In this document: positions 17,078-26,047 of the stretch, one piece after another | Position numbering within the stretch: the stretch's first letter is position 1 | How the letters are laid out: each line of letters opens with the position of its first letter | From: Salinisphaera sp. G21_0 | Lineage (GTDB): Bacteria > Pseudomonadota > Gammaproteobacteria > Pseudomonadales > Endozoicomonadaceae | Direction of reading: 5' to 3' | DNA length: 64,000 nucleotides | Assembly: GCF_017744115.1 (NCBI RefSeq) | Contig: NZ_JAGHQW010000013.1 | Coordinates: forward strand, 1 to 64,000 | Translations under genes and position numbers: made by a program | Notes under the pieces: generated by a model | What the model was told of the DNA's origin: nothing | The model's input: the letters and a program-made list of their open reading frames with translations, nothing else | The model's database searches: none

Positions 17078-18733
17078 TTAAAATAATAGACGAAAAATGT
17101 AGTTAATAACTTCCATGGGATTAACTAATAGCACAGAAAAAATTTCAATTCGATACTCTATTTTTTTCAGGGCGGGGTCTTCAACTTCAATTTTCTCATT
17201 TGCTTTGAGAAACTTCTTTATCACTTCATCATTAAAATCCATATTATAGTCATTAAATTTATCCAGCACTTCTTCTACCATTTGCCGAAGCTGAGCTGAA
17301 TCAGTACTTTTTAAATCTTCGTGCAAACTTAATCTTGTTTCTTCGGCACAATTGATTGCTCTTTGATACTTGTCATCTTGGGATTCGGAAGATTCTTCAT
17401 TACCAAACACATCTAACAATGAAGTTAATAAACTTAAATTGCGTATGAGATACTCTGTCAGAGATGGTCTGGTCAGGGCTTTCTCACAACAGTCACTGCT
17501 CAAAACTACACTTTTCAAGAAACCTTGACCAGTATAAAACCACTTCAGAATTGACCTTTCAACTGATTGACCTCCAGTTGTTCGAAAATGATCACATAAA
17601 ATTTGAGCATTGTGATGTAATTGAGATTCAGGATCAGACTCTTTTGCAGAGCAAAAACATGTGAGTTCAAGCAGCGTATGATGGAGTTGAGTTTTTTCTT
17701 GAGTTAAATTCCTGATAGTCTCATCACGAGGAGCTATCCGTTCGTGCATATTAGCTCCGCAGTTTAATAAAAGCCTGATCATCTTTGCTGCTGCAGGAGT
17801 CCTGGAAAAACTTGCCATAAATAATGGTGATTGTTGAATGGGATTAGCCGGATCAATATTATTTGGATCTCCACCATTTGCGAGCAGTTGCTCCAGAATA
17901 ATGTGGTTTCCAAATTCAATTGCAGACATAACAGGAGTATACCAAGCCCGCCCTGGTGGTATTGATTCACCCTCGCCAAAGTTGCCAATGGATCTGAATC
18001 CAATCTTATCATCCCCAGCGCAACGAATTTTGTAGTTGGGGTTAGCCTTGTGCTCCAAAAGGATTTTCGTGGTCTCGGCGTAACCCTTTTTTATGGCCAT
18101 GATCAATCCGGTGATGCCATCTTTCCTGGGGTTGTCAGGATCAAACTGTTTGGATTTGGTCATGACCTGAATGACCTTCGCTTGATTTTCCTGCGCAGCA
18201 ATAGTCAGAGCACTACTCTGAAGGGAAGAAAATGGATTGTTTTCACAGGGATTTGCCTGATGGTCGATTAATGTCTCAACAACTGCTGCATGACCACGCC
18301 GGGCAGCATATATTATCGGAGTGTCTTTTTTATCGCTGAACGACAGTGGGCAACTGAACCATTCTTTCCGTGTTTTTTCATCAGTATCCGATAATAGACG
18401 AGCAAGCTTCTCACCATCATCCGAGTTACACGACACTTGAAAGCAAGAGGTTAAAGCCTCCGGTGTTATCTGAGCTATTGTACCAGGTTGTGAGAGAACA
18501 TTGGGGATTTCAAGCCGTGCTTTTTTAGCAGCGGGCTCAGGGTTAACATCAACCCTGGTTATGGTGAAATCTGTTAACGGTACAGTCTCGGTCTCAGGTG
18601 CAGGGGGACCAGGATGTTCGCGGGGAATCAGAGGAACGCCCGCTGCAACCGTATTATCCGACGGTTTTTCCGGGATATTTGCTATGGGCTGTGCGGAAGG
18701 GACTAATGAATTATTTGAATTATTGCAGTTCAT
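17078..18733 (-). CDS. ankyrin-repeat protein with nuclear-localisation-like motif
   Basis: 551 residues. The N-terminal ~85 residues are Pro/Asn-rich and disordered-looking. At residues 67-75 lies PAAKKARLE, very like the c-Myc nuclear localisation signal PAAKRVKLD and matching K-K/R-x-K/R. Residues about 135-330 contain five or six ankyrin repeats (TPIIYAARRGHAAVVETLIDH, GITGLIMAIKKGYAETTKILLEH, TPVMSAIEFGNHIILEQLLANG, SPLFMASFSRTPAAAKMIRLLLN). The C-terminal 200 residues are helical and not recognised, ending in a hydrophobic stretch (IFSVLLVNPMEVINYIFRLLF). No signal peptide. Ankyrin proteins of this kind in symbionts and intracellular bacteria are often secreted effectors; here that is inference. 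The gene stands alone, divergent from pilD. Confidence 0.8.
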   Translation of the reverse strand: MNCNNSNNSLVPSAQPIANIPEKPSDNTVAAGVPLIPREHPGPPAPETETVPLTDFTITRVDVNPEPAAKKARLEIPNVLSQPGTIAQITPEALTSCFQVSCNSDDGEKLARLLSDTDEKTRKEWFSCPLSFSDKKDTPIIYAARRGHAAVVETLIDHQANPCENNPFSSLQSSALTIAAQENQAKVIQVMTKSKQFDPDNPRKDGITGLIMAIKKGYAETTKILLEHKANPNYKIRCAGDDKIGFRSIGNFGEGESIPPGRAWYTPVMSAIEFGNHIILEQLLANGGDPNNIDPANPIQQSPLFMASFSRTPAAAKMIRLLLNCGANMHERIAPRDETIRNLTQEKTQLHHTLLELTCFCSAKESDPESQLHHNAQILCDHFRTTGGQSVERSILKWFYTGQGFLKSVVLSSDCCEKALTRPSLTEYLIRNLSLLTSLLDVFGNEESSESQDDKYQRAINCAEETRLSLHEDLKSTDSAQLRQMVEEVLDKFNDYNMDFNDEVIKKFLKANEKIEVEDPALKKIEYRIEIFSVLLVNPMEVINYIFRLLF

Positions 18734-19121
18734 TGTTGTTGGACCTCAGTAATTTGTCAGATACATTTTTGGACTCTTCACTGGATAAAAACGGCAGTCA
18801 CATCATGTCGGGCAAAGTGCAAAATGGACCGGGTAGAGTCAGACCGTGCATTTTCACAGCAATTTATATTCAAATTTGTTTTTCTGACTGATCGTTCATT
18901 GAAAAGTTCCCCTATCAAGGCATAGCTGGCAAACTTAGCCAGAATTCAACCGTTGAATTAAGAACCTGCTCAAATCCTAATTTACGGTTCAGCCGTTGTT
19001 TTCCTTTCGCTTCAGAGGTTTGATAACGGCAACAGGCATGCCAATATTGGACTATCAAACGATCAGGTACTGGCGGGGAGGACTGGCCAGCCATACTGAT
19101 CACCATCAGGGAACTGTGTGA
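18734..19121. other. divergent intergenic region, ankyrin gene and pilD
   Basis: 388 bp between two divergent starts. It must hold both promoters, but no strong sigma-70 pair stands out. A short minus-strand frame at 18915-19106 has no recognisable family. The pilD start is preceded by AGGGAA. Confidence 0.4.
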
Positions 19122-20003
19122 ATGTCACCGATTATAGAACTTATAGAGACCTCAACCCCTTACCTGACCTTTGTGCTGACCATCTTTGGCTTGATTGTCG
19201 GTAGTTTTCTCAATGTGGTGATCCACCGGTTGCCCATAATGATGGAAAGGCAGTGGCAGCAGCAGAGTGAAGCTATTTTACACCCGGAAAAGACACCGGA
19301 CCCTTTGCCTGCTTTTAACCTTGTGGTGCCTGCATCTACCTGTCCTTCCTGTCAGCATAAAATCCGTGCCTGGGAGAATATTCCGGTGATCAGCTATCTG
19401 TTCCTGAGAGGTAAATGCTCAGCCTGCCGGACCCCGATTTCATTGCGATATCCGGCCATCGAGATACTCAGCGCCCTTATGACGATAATGATTGGCCTGA
19501 CCTACGGCGTTACATTACATACGCTGATTTTCTGTCTGTTTGGCTGGTCACTGCTGACCCTGACCATGATTGACTACGATACCCAGCTACTGCCTGACGA
19601 TATTACTCTGCCACTCCTCTGGGCAGGCCTGATCGTCAACAGCTTTGGACTGGTGGTCACCCTCGAACAGGCGCTGTGGGGAGCCATCGCCGGTTATCTT
19701 TCCCTGTGGAGTGTTTACTGGGTATTCAAACTGGTGACCGGCAAGGAAGGCATGGGCTACGGTGACTTTAAACTGCTGGCGGCGCTGGGGGCCTGGCTGG
19801 GCTGGATGAAGCTGCCCCTGATCATCCTGCTCTCATCACTGGTTGGCACCATAGCAGCGATATTGTTGATCGTCAGTAAACGGCAGGAACGATCCAACCC
19901 GATTCCCTTTGGCCCTTATCTGGCCATTGCCGGCTTTGTTGCCCTGGTCTGGGGCGATCAACTGATTGCGGCTTATCTGAGCTTTTCGGGTTTGAACGGA
20001 TGA
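19122..20003 (+). CDS. pilD: type IV prepilin leader peptidase / N-methyltransferase
   Basis: 293 residues. Cleaves the short basic leader of type IV prepilins and type II pseudopilins at the inner membrane and N-methylates the new first residue. Visible signature: the cytoplasmic zinc loop with two CxxC pairs (CPSCQHKIRAWENIP and GKCSAC), the first catalytic Asp region DYDTQLLPDD, the GYGDFKLLAALGAWLG motif with the second catalytic Asp, and about eight membrane segments. Length is normal for the family. It overlaps coaE by four bases (ATGA), so they are co-translated. The usual upstream partners pilB and pilC are not in this window. Its substrates include the minor pilins encoded at 24.8-36.1 kb. 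Confidence 0.96.
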   Translation: MSPIIELIETSTPYLTFVLTIFGLIVGSFLNVVIHRLPIMMERQWQQQSEAILHPEKTPDPLPAFNLVVPASTCPSCQHKIRAWENIPVISYLFLRGKCSACRTPISLRYPAIEILSALMTIMIGLTYGVTLHTLIFCLFGWSLLTLTMIDYDTQLLPDDITLPLLWAGLIVNSFGLVVTLEQALWGAIAGYLSLWSVYWVFKLVTGKEGMGYGDFKLLAALGAWLGWMKLPLIILLSSLVGTIAAILLIVSKRQERSNPIPFGPYLAIAGFVALVWGDQLIAAYLSFSGLNG

Positions 20004-20632
20004 ACACTGTAGGCTCACAGCAACCCCGAGTTCGACAAAAGCGCCCTTTTACGGTTGGAGTCACCGGCGGTATTGGCAGCGGCAAGACGGCAGTGACCGA
20101 CTTTTTTGCCAACAAGGGAATTTGTATTGTTGATGCGGATATTGCTTCCCGCGTGGTGGTAGAGCCGGGAAAACCGGCACTGGCTGACATTGAACGGCGC
20201 TATGGACCGGAGATCTTGCTCGATGGCAGTCTTGACCGAAGAAAGCTGAGAACCATCATCTTTGCTGATGCTGATGAGCGAAAGTGGCTGGAAGGTCTGC
20301 TACACCCCCTGATACGGGATCAGATAATCCTTGAGCTGACCCATGCTGAATCACGTTATGCCGTACTGGTTTCGCCGTTGATGCTGGAAACCAGTCAGCA
20401 TGAATTGGTGGATCGTGTGCTGGTCGTGGATGTGCCAGAGAGTATTCAGCTATCCCGCACCATGGCCCGTGACCAGATGACAGAGGATCAGACCCGGCAG
20501 ATCCTCAGTAGCCAGATGGAACGGCAACAGAGAGTTGGCAGAGCCGATGATATCGTTGATAACAGTGGCTCTATAATCCAGTTACACCGGTCATTGGATA
20601 AACTGCATCATTATTACCTGAGCCTCGCTTGA
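20000..20632 (+). CDS. coaE: dephospho-CoA kinase
   Basis: 210 residues. Phosphorylates the 3'-hydroxyl of dephospho-CoA, the last step of coenzyme A synthesis, in the cytoplasm. The P-loop GGIGSGKTAV is at residues 18-27, followed by DADIASRVV (substrate-binding DAD) and the lid region RTMARDQM. The pilD-coaE pairing is common in gammaproteobacteria. The start codon lies inside the last codons of pilD. The N-terminus has about a dozen extra residues before the P-loop strand compared with E. coli. Confidence 0.95.
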   Translation: MNTVGSQQPRVRQKRPFTVGVTGGIGSGKTAVTDFFANKGICIVDADIASRVVVEPGKPALADIERRYGPEILLDGSLDRRKLRTIIFADADERKWLEGLLHPLIRDQIILELTHAESRYAVLVSPLMLETSQHELVDRVLVVDVPESIQLSRTMARDQMTEDQTRQILSSQMERQQRVGRADDIVDNSGSIIQLHRSLDKLHHYYLSLA

Positions 20633-20640
20633 GGCTCAGG
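20617..20640. terminator. convergent hairpin between coaE and nadE
   Basis: Perfect inverted repeat CCTGAGCCTC-GCTT-GAGGCTCAGG overlapping the coaE stop codon. No long T-run follows, so it may be a weak or Rho-assisted bidirectional terminator for the two converging genes. Confidence 0.5.
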
Positions 20641-20654
20641 TGCTTTGAGGCTGG

Positions 20655-22277
20655 TTAAACACCTGGTCTCCAGCCATTAGTTATCGGATAGCGACGATCC
20701 CGGCCAAACCCTCTCGGGGTAATTCTGACCCCAATAGCTGACTGGCGACGTTTGTACTCATTGATATCCACCAGCCTCAGAACCCGATAAACCGTATCCC
20801 GGTCAAACCCTTCTTTCACGATGGATTCGGCACTATGATCCTGTTCAATATAGAGTTCAAGAATGCGATCCAGCTCATCATAGGGCGGCAGGCTATCTTC
20901 ATCCACCTGATCCGGGGCAAGTTCAGCGGAGGGCGGACGGTCTATCACTCGCTGGGGAATCACATAGCCCCGGGTATTGCGATATTCGGAAAGTTTAAAC
21001 ACCAGTGTTTTCGGTACATCTTTCAGAACATCAAAACCACCGGCCATATCGCCGTAGAGCGTGCAGTATCCGACTGCCATTTCACTTTTATTACCCGTAG
21101 TCAGCACCAGGTAACCCTTCTTATTGGAGATCGCCATCAGCATGACACCCCGGCACCGGGACTGCAGGTTTTCTTCGGTGGTATCCCGACCATAACCGGC
21201 AAACTCGGTATTCAGAGTGTCCATAAAGGCATCAAACATCGGTTCAATCGGCAGCACTTTATAGTCAATGCCCAGAATTTTCGCCTCTTCTGCCGCATCC
21301 TCAAGGCTCATATCGGAGGTGTAACGGTAGGGCATCATGACCGCCTGAACCCGGTCTTTACCCAGGGCATCGGTAGCCACGGCCAGAGTCAGGGCAGAGT
21401 CAATGCCTCCGGACAACCCCAGAACGATGCCCTTAAAACCATTCTTATTGACATAATCCCTGACACCAGTCACCAGGGCATCATAAACCCTTGAGCAAAC
21501 GTCGGGGATTTCAGCAACCTCTCCCTGTTCAAATGTCATAGAGCCTTTATCAAAGGCAACGCAGAACAACTCTTCGGTAAACCAGGTTGCCCCAACAGCT
21601 ACTTCACCATTACCGTTCATGGCAAAGGAGCCCCCGTCAAACACCAGCTCATCCTGACCACCCACCAGGTTGGTATAAAGGACAGGAAGGCCCGACTCCA
21701 GACAGCGCTCACGAACCACCTGCTGACGCAGTGACTGTTTGTTCATATGGAAGGGTGATGCATTGAGACTGATAATCAGGTCTGCTCCGGCTTCTTTAGC
21801 CCGGCGAACCGGCCCCTGGTACCAGAGGTCTTCGCAAATCAACAGGGCAATATTGACACCTTTGCAGGCATAAATAACCGTGTTCTGACCTTTCACAAAA
21901 TAGCGTTTTTCATCAAAAACCTGATAATTGGGCAGATGCTGTTTCCCGTAGCGGGCGACAATCTCACCATCACGCAGCACCAGCGCCTGGTTTTCCAGAC
22001 CATGTGGCCCCATCAGCGGGACACCGATAATCAAGTCAATACCCTTAACCACCCTGAGTCGGTTCAGTGCCTGTTCTACCCGTACAATGAGACTGGGCCG
22101 CAACAGCAGGTCTTCTGGCGGATAACCGCAGAGGGTCAGCTCCGGAAAGACAACAACATCCGCATCCAGCTGATCCCGGGCCTGCTCGGCAGCCTCAATG
22201 ACACGGGACGTGTTCCCGTCAATGTCGCCCACCACCAGATTCAGCTGGGCCATGACCATATTGAGCTTTGCTGACAT
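20655..22277 (-). CDS. nadE: glutamine-hydrolysing NAD+ synthase
   Basis: 540 residues, two domains. Residues 1-260 form a nitrilase-type glutaminase with the Glu-Lys-Cys triad in FPELTLCGYPPEDLLL (E45), GKQHLPNYQVFDEKRYF and ALLICEDLWY. Residues about 275-540 form the synthetase with the ATP pyrophosphatase loop GLSGGIDSALTLAVA. It amidates nicotinic acid adenine dinucleotide to NAD using ammonia released from glutamine. Ends with the family's RRYPITNGW. Transcribed alone, converging on coaE. Confidence 0.96.
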   Translation of the reverse strand: MSAKLNMVMAQLNLVVGDIDGNTSRVIEAAEQARDQLDADVVVFPELTLCGYPPEDLLLRPSLIVRVEQALNRLRVVKGIDLIIGVPLMGPHGLENQALVLRDGEIVARYGKQHLPNYQVFDEKRYFVKGQNTVIYACKGVNIALLICEDLWYQGPVRRAKEAGADLIISLNASPFHMNKQSLRQQVVRERCLESGLPVLYTNLVGGQDELVFDGGSFAMNGNGEVAVGATWFTEELFCVAFDKGSMTFEQGEVAEIPDVCSRVYDALVTGVRDYVNKNGFKGIVLGLSGGIDSALTLAVATDALGKDRVQAVMMPYRYTSDMSLEDAAEEAKILGIDYKVLPIEPMFDAFMDTLNTEFAGYGRDTTEENLQSRCRGVMLMAISNKKGYLVLTTGNKSEMAVGYCTLYGDMAGGFDVLKDVPKTLVFKLSEYRNTRGYVIPQRVIDRPPSAELAPDQVDEDSLPPYDELDRILELYIEQDHSAESIVKEGFDRDTVYRVLRLVDINEYKRRQSAIGVRITPRGFGRDRRYPITNGWRPGV

Positions 22278-22476
22278 GGAAATACCTGTCTATCCCTTGT
22301 TTAAACACATCTATCAGGGGCGGTATTGTCTGGTAAGTAATGGTGTCTGTAAATTGAAATACCCAATGAAAGGGATAAACCCATAAATCGAGACCCGGAG
22401 AAACAGCCTCGAATCATGGGAGGAGGGGGAACAGGCATTTAAAGGTGCAGGTTGACACACTAACGAAAAGGCGGTG

Positions 22477-24567
22477 TTACCCATCCGCCCCGAAATCAAA
22501 ATCCATGCGCTCTGAAGGGGGTTGCATATAGCTACCCTGAATATAATCAGCACCAAATTGCCAGACAGGGGTCATTTCTTCTGCTGTCTCAATACCAGGC
22601 ACAATCACTTTCCGCCCACTTTGACTGAGGTCCTGGATCATTTTCTGTAACTCTTGGGCATTACCGCCACTGCTGAGGTCTTCTGTGAAGGATTGGTCAA
22701 GCTTTACCAGGTCAATATCAAGATGAGCAATCCCTTCCAGTGGGTTAAGGCTGCAACCGAATTCACTGATCACTGTCTGACATCCCATCGCTTTCAGAGT
22801 GCTGAAAAAATCCGGTATCACTTCTGAGTAACGGGCCAGGTTCTGTTCACTCAATTCAATAGCAACGGCATCCGTAGGAATGCCCGCCGTTTTCAGAGCA
22901 ACCTTCATCCATGGAATAAACGTATCATCTGTTGCAGAACAGCCACCGACATGCAGCAACAGCCGGGTATCACTCCCTTCTTTTCTTTTGGCCATCAATG
23001 CTTTACTGGCTTCAATCAGTTGCCACCGATCCAGCTTGTTCCACAAACTGATTTTTTCCAGTTTGGGCCTGAATTCCGAAGCCTCATGCTCCTTTCCTTC
23101 CGTGTCGGTCAGGACAAAAGAGACTTCATAATACTCAGATGGCGATCCTGCAAGGGAGATAACGGGTTGATAACTCAACCTGAATGTTTTGTTCTTTATC
23201 GCCTGGCTGACCATTCCGGCCAGCTGCTTTTCAACGGAATGAACCGAGCTGGCTTTACGCTTCTGGTAAAAGCACAGTTGGTTGCCACCTTGCTTTTGCG
23301 CCAACACGGTGGCCTGACGACTTTGACCAGTCAATGTTTCAGCATCGCTGGCGGTATCACTGAGAATAACAGCACCTATTGACAGCTTGACCGGCAACGG
23401 ATGTTGATCAATGACAATATCCTCACCGGTAACAGCTGCCAGTAAACTTTCCATAAGTTCGTTAACGTCCTGTTCTTCCCCTTCCCGAAGCAGAACGGCA
23501 AAGTTTGCCCCCCCCCGACTGGATACATGATGCGTGGCGTCAAGATGTGACGTTATCTTTTGCGCAACCGATTTAAACAGCTTCTGGCTAACCTCTTTCC
23601 CATGCTGTTCATGGGCGGCTTTCAGGGTTTCCAGATGGAGATAACATAATGTTGACTTTGCTTTGCCCTCTACTGCTCTCTGGATAGCAATATCCAATGC
23701 CTGATCGAACAGTTTTCGGTCAAATAGCCCTGTTTCGGCGTCCGGCGCTGACTTTTCGAGGGTTTTATCAACTTCGTTCTGCTCACCTTCTTTCTCACAG
23801 GGCTTAATCTGCAGACTGAGAGTAAACTCACCATTAAATGACGTCGGTGAGATCACTATGGACACAGGCACTTCTGAGCCATTGTGAGCGACTAAAGGAC
23901 ATTGAATGGCCGCCAGTGCCTGACCGCTTTCTTCAATTCCCATGAGAAACGCGTCAACGTCCTGCTGATCTTTGGTAATGATCAAATCCCTGAACAAATT
24001 TCCATCCAGAGACTCCTCTTCCGCAAGCCCCAGCAGGTTGATAAATGCCGTGTTAGCAAACCGGATACGCCCATAATTAATGTATACAACCGCATCAACC
24101 TGGTCATCGAGCAATAATTGACGCTGCTTTTCTGATTCATGCAAGGCGACGCTCATGCGTCGATGGTGTCGCCTGACCTTCAGGTCTTCGAACTCCTTCT
24201 GGGCAACCGTCAAAAGATATTCGTCATGCCCCGGTGGAATCACTGCACGGGCACCCATTTGAATAAGCGACAGTTCATCGATTTCATCATCCGGGTTTAT
24301 CAGGACGATACCCGGTAGATCAATGCCTTTCTGATTAACATCATCAAAGATTTGGGAATAAGTTAATGGCTCGGGAGGCTCTGCCATCAACAATAGATCC
24401 CAGTGCTGCTGTCCGGTCGTGGCTTCCGTGAGATCATCCAAAGAGTTGATCTGTTTTGCCCGAGTGGAATAACCAGACTCACGGAAAACATTCAAGAGCG
24501 ATTCTGCTTCCCTGGTTGATGAGTCAATGATTAAAAAGCGAATTAAGTCGTTGTCGCCCAATGCCAT
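22477..24567 (-). CDS. fimX: FimX-like degenerate GGDEF-EAL regulator of type IV pili
   Basis: 696 residues, the size and order of Pseudomonas FimX: a receiver-like domain without the usual phosphorylation site (1-120), a PAS domain (about 145-250), a GGDEF-like domain whose signature reads RGGANF, and an EAL-like domain in which the EAL motif reads EVSF. Late EAL landmarks persist as DIDLVKLDQSFTEDL and FGADYIQGSYMQPPS. Loss of both catalytic signatures implies a c-di-GMP receptor rather than an enzyme. In Pseudomonas, FimX binds c-di-GMP through EAL and promotes pilus assembly and twitching through PilB/PilZ. Its position next to two minor-pilin clusters supports that role. The name rests on architecture and context; another degenerate GGDEF/EAL protein is the alternative. 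Confidence 0.75.
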   Translation of the reverse strand: MALGDNDLIRFLIIDSSTREAESLLNVFRESGYSTRAKQINSLDDLTEATTGQQHWDLLLMAEPPEPLTYSQIFDDVNQKGIDLPGIVLINPDDEIDELSLIQMGARAVIPPGHDEYLLTVAQKEFEDLKVRRHHRRMSVALHESEKQRQLLLDDQVDAVVYINYGRIRFANTAFINLLGLAEEESLDGNLFRDLIITKDQQDVDAFLMGIEESGQALAAIQCPLVAHNGSEVPVSIVISPTSFNGEFTLSLQIKPCEKEGEQNEVDKTLEKSAPDAETGLFDRKLFDQALDIAIQRAVEGKAKSTLCYLHLETLKAAHEQHGKEVSQKLFKSVAQKITSHLDATHHVSSRGGANFAVLLREGEEQDVNELMESLLAAVTGEDIVIDQHPLPVKLSIGAVILSDTASDAETLTGQSRQATVLAQKQGGNQLCFYQKRKASSVHSVEKQLAGMVSQAIKNKTFRLSYQPVISLAGSPSEYYEVSFVLTDTEGKEHEASEFRPKLEKISLWNKLDRWQLIEASKALMAKRKEGSDTRLLLHVGGCSATDDTFIPWMKVALKTAGIPTDAVAIELSEQNLARYSEVIPDFFSTLKAMGCQTVISEFGCSLNPLEGIAHLDIDLVKLDQSFTEDLSSGGNAQELQKMIQDLSQSGRKVIVPGIETAEEMTPVWQFGADYIQGSYMQPPSERMDFDFGADG

Positions 24568-24769
24568 GGTTATGCTTTCCCTGTTGATCTTAGAAAGCTA
24601 TCGGCGGTTACCTGCTGAATTATATAGCGCAAAGAGCATCGTCACGGGCTGCTGACGTTTCAAACTACGCGATCAGGTAATAGAGCAAAGTGAAAAGCCT
24701 GTAATACAAGGATGAATTCAGTCATTGATAATCCACGAGCTTGAGGTTGGGCAGGTCAAAACATGATGT

Positions 24770-25246
24770 CTAGCTCCCTGGTAGTGTATCAACGAAGATA
24801 ATCCCCAACGTCTGACTTGAGCTGGCACCGCTGCCATTCAGTATTGCGACACTGTCTAATTCGTAAACACGGCCAATGAATTTAGCAATGTCAAATCCGG
24901 GGGGAGGAAGGGTATTAGAAATATACCTGAGTGTAACCCTCTGACATATTCCACCTGCATTGTTACACCCATTCGGATTAACAATAGGAGACAGAGTTTC
25001 CTGCTTCCCGGAGAAGGCATTACGGAAGTGTACGGGATGGGCATCCAGGTAGGAAAATTGGCTTTCCAACTCATTGAAGGCAACCTGATATACCTCACTG
25101 GTTCGCTGTTCATTGCCTACTGTTACTTCTTCCAGCAATGCTGTTTCCATAACCATAAGACCGGAAAACGTCATAACAAGCATGACAACCATAACGATCA
25201 ATAAAAAAGAACCCGTCTGCTTGCGTTGCTCTGAACAGCTTTCCAT
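24770..25246 (-). CDS. PilX-like minor pilin assembly protein
   Basis: 158 residues. The N-terminus (KQTGSFLLIVMVVMLVMTFSGLMVMETALLEEVTVGNEQ region) has the PilX pattern: a basic leader, a Gly before the hydrophobic helix, then T-LLEE...GN. The typical +5 Glu of pilins is not evident in the helix. It is shorter than the PilX at 33301. Last gene of the second minor-pilin set, separated from the preceding pilin gene by 318 bp, so it may have its own promoter. Confidence 0.65.
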   Translation of the reverse strand: MESCSEQRKQTGSFLLIVMVVMLVMTFSGLMVMETALLEEVTVGNEQRTSEVYQVAFNELESQFSYLDAHPVHFRNAFSGKQETLSPIVNPNGCNNAGGICQRVTLRYISNTLPPPGFDIAKFIGRVYELDSVAILNGSGASSSQTLGIIFVDTLPGS

Positions 25247-25564
25247 AATGACAGCCCGTATTAATGTGGTCTTCAGATGGTGCTATCGACTGATCATTCT
25301 GCTACATAATATCCATCGGGCTTTTTCATCAGTGAAATTCCAAACGGGTTATTGCCCTCCTCATAAGACAAAAGAGGAACTCACTGAAAACGTTGACATG
25401 CATTTGTTCTGAGCGGGAAAGACGGTTTTTTAAGATTTAACCATATGAAACGGTAGGCAAAGTGTTAGCTTTGTTTTCTGACTGCTTTGTGTGAGTTATA
25501 ACAGCACTTTACTCTATCCATCCTGCGCCATGTAATTTCAAATCATCTGCCTGCTGACATCTTG
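25247..25564. other. intergenic region upstream of the PilX-like gene
   Basis: 318 bp with no reading frame that looks real, no hairpin terminator recognised and no clear promoter pair. It may carry the promoter for the minus-strand PilX-like gene. Confidence 0.3.
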
Positions 25565-25960
25565 CTAACGCCAGTGGCTTTGAGGTGTTCGTGCTCCGCG
25601 GCTGTCCAAAGTCATATTGCCATCTGCTGCCTGCAAACCCTGGGCAACAGCGGTTAACTGCACGCAGCGCTCAAGGGGGTCTGAGCCACACTGAGCGGCC
25701 TCTATCTGGTAATTACCACTTTCAGACTCTACAGGGCTCGCAAATCCCAAATCAGCCAGATTAGCCGTGTATCTCAACATCTCGGTGTAGTATCGTTCCT
25801 GCTGCTGCATGACGTTCATCAGCATGGCAGCGCCCTCACTTCTTCTTGTTTCAGTGGCATATTGATGATAACTGGGCATCATAATGGCTGCCAAAATACC
25901 AATAATGGACACCACAATCATCAGTTCAATCAAGCTGAAACCTTTATTAACCTTATTCAT
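25565..25960 (-). CDS. type IV pilin, PilE-like
   Basis: 131 residues. Class IVa prepilin: short basic leader MNKVNKG, cleavage before FSLIELMIVVSIIGILAAI with Glu at +5, then a globular domain containing KY-type repeats RYYTEMLRYTANLADLGF and a pair of cysteines (AAQCGSDPLERC). Resembles PilE minor pilins of Pseudomonas. Follows the pilW-like gene of the second set with an 87-bp gap. Exported by Sec/SRP and processed by PilD. Confidence 0.85.
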   Translation of the reverse strand: MNKVNKGFSLIELMIVVSIIGILAAIMMPSYHQYATETRRSEGAAMLMNVMQQQERYYTEMLRYTANLADLGFASPVESESGNYQIEAAQCGSDPLERCVQLTAVAQGLQAADGNMTLDSRGARTPQSHWR

Positions 25961-26047
25961 CGGTTTTCTCCGGAACTGTCAGATAACGGGTATGGAGTCA
26001 ATGCTTCTTAATCAGTAAAAAGAACCCGTCTGCTTTTTTTGAGAAAA

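Noticed and set aside
18915-19106. Short minus-strand frame upstream of pilD, possibly a transposase tail
   Set aside because: A few residues looked IS-like, but no conserved motif could be named.
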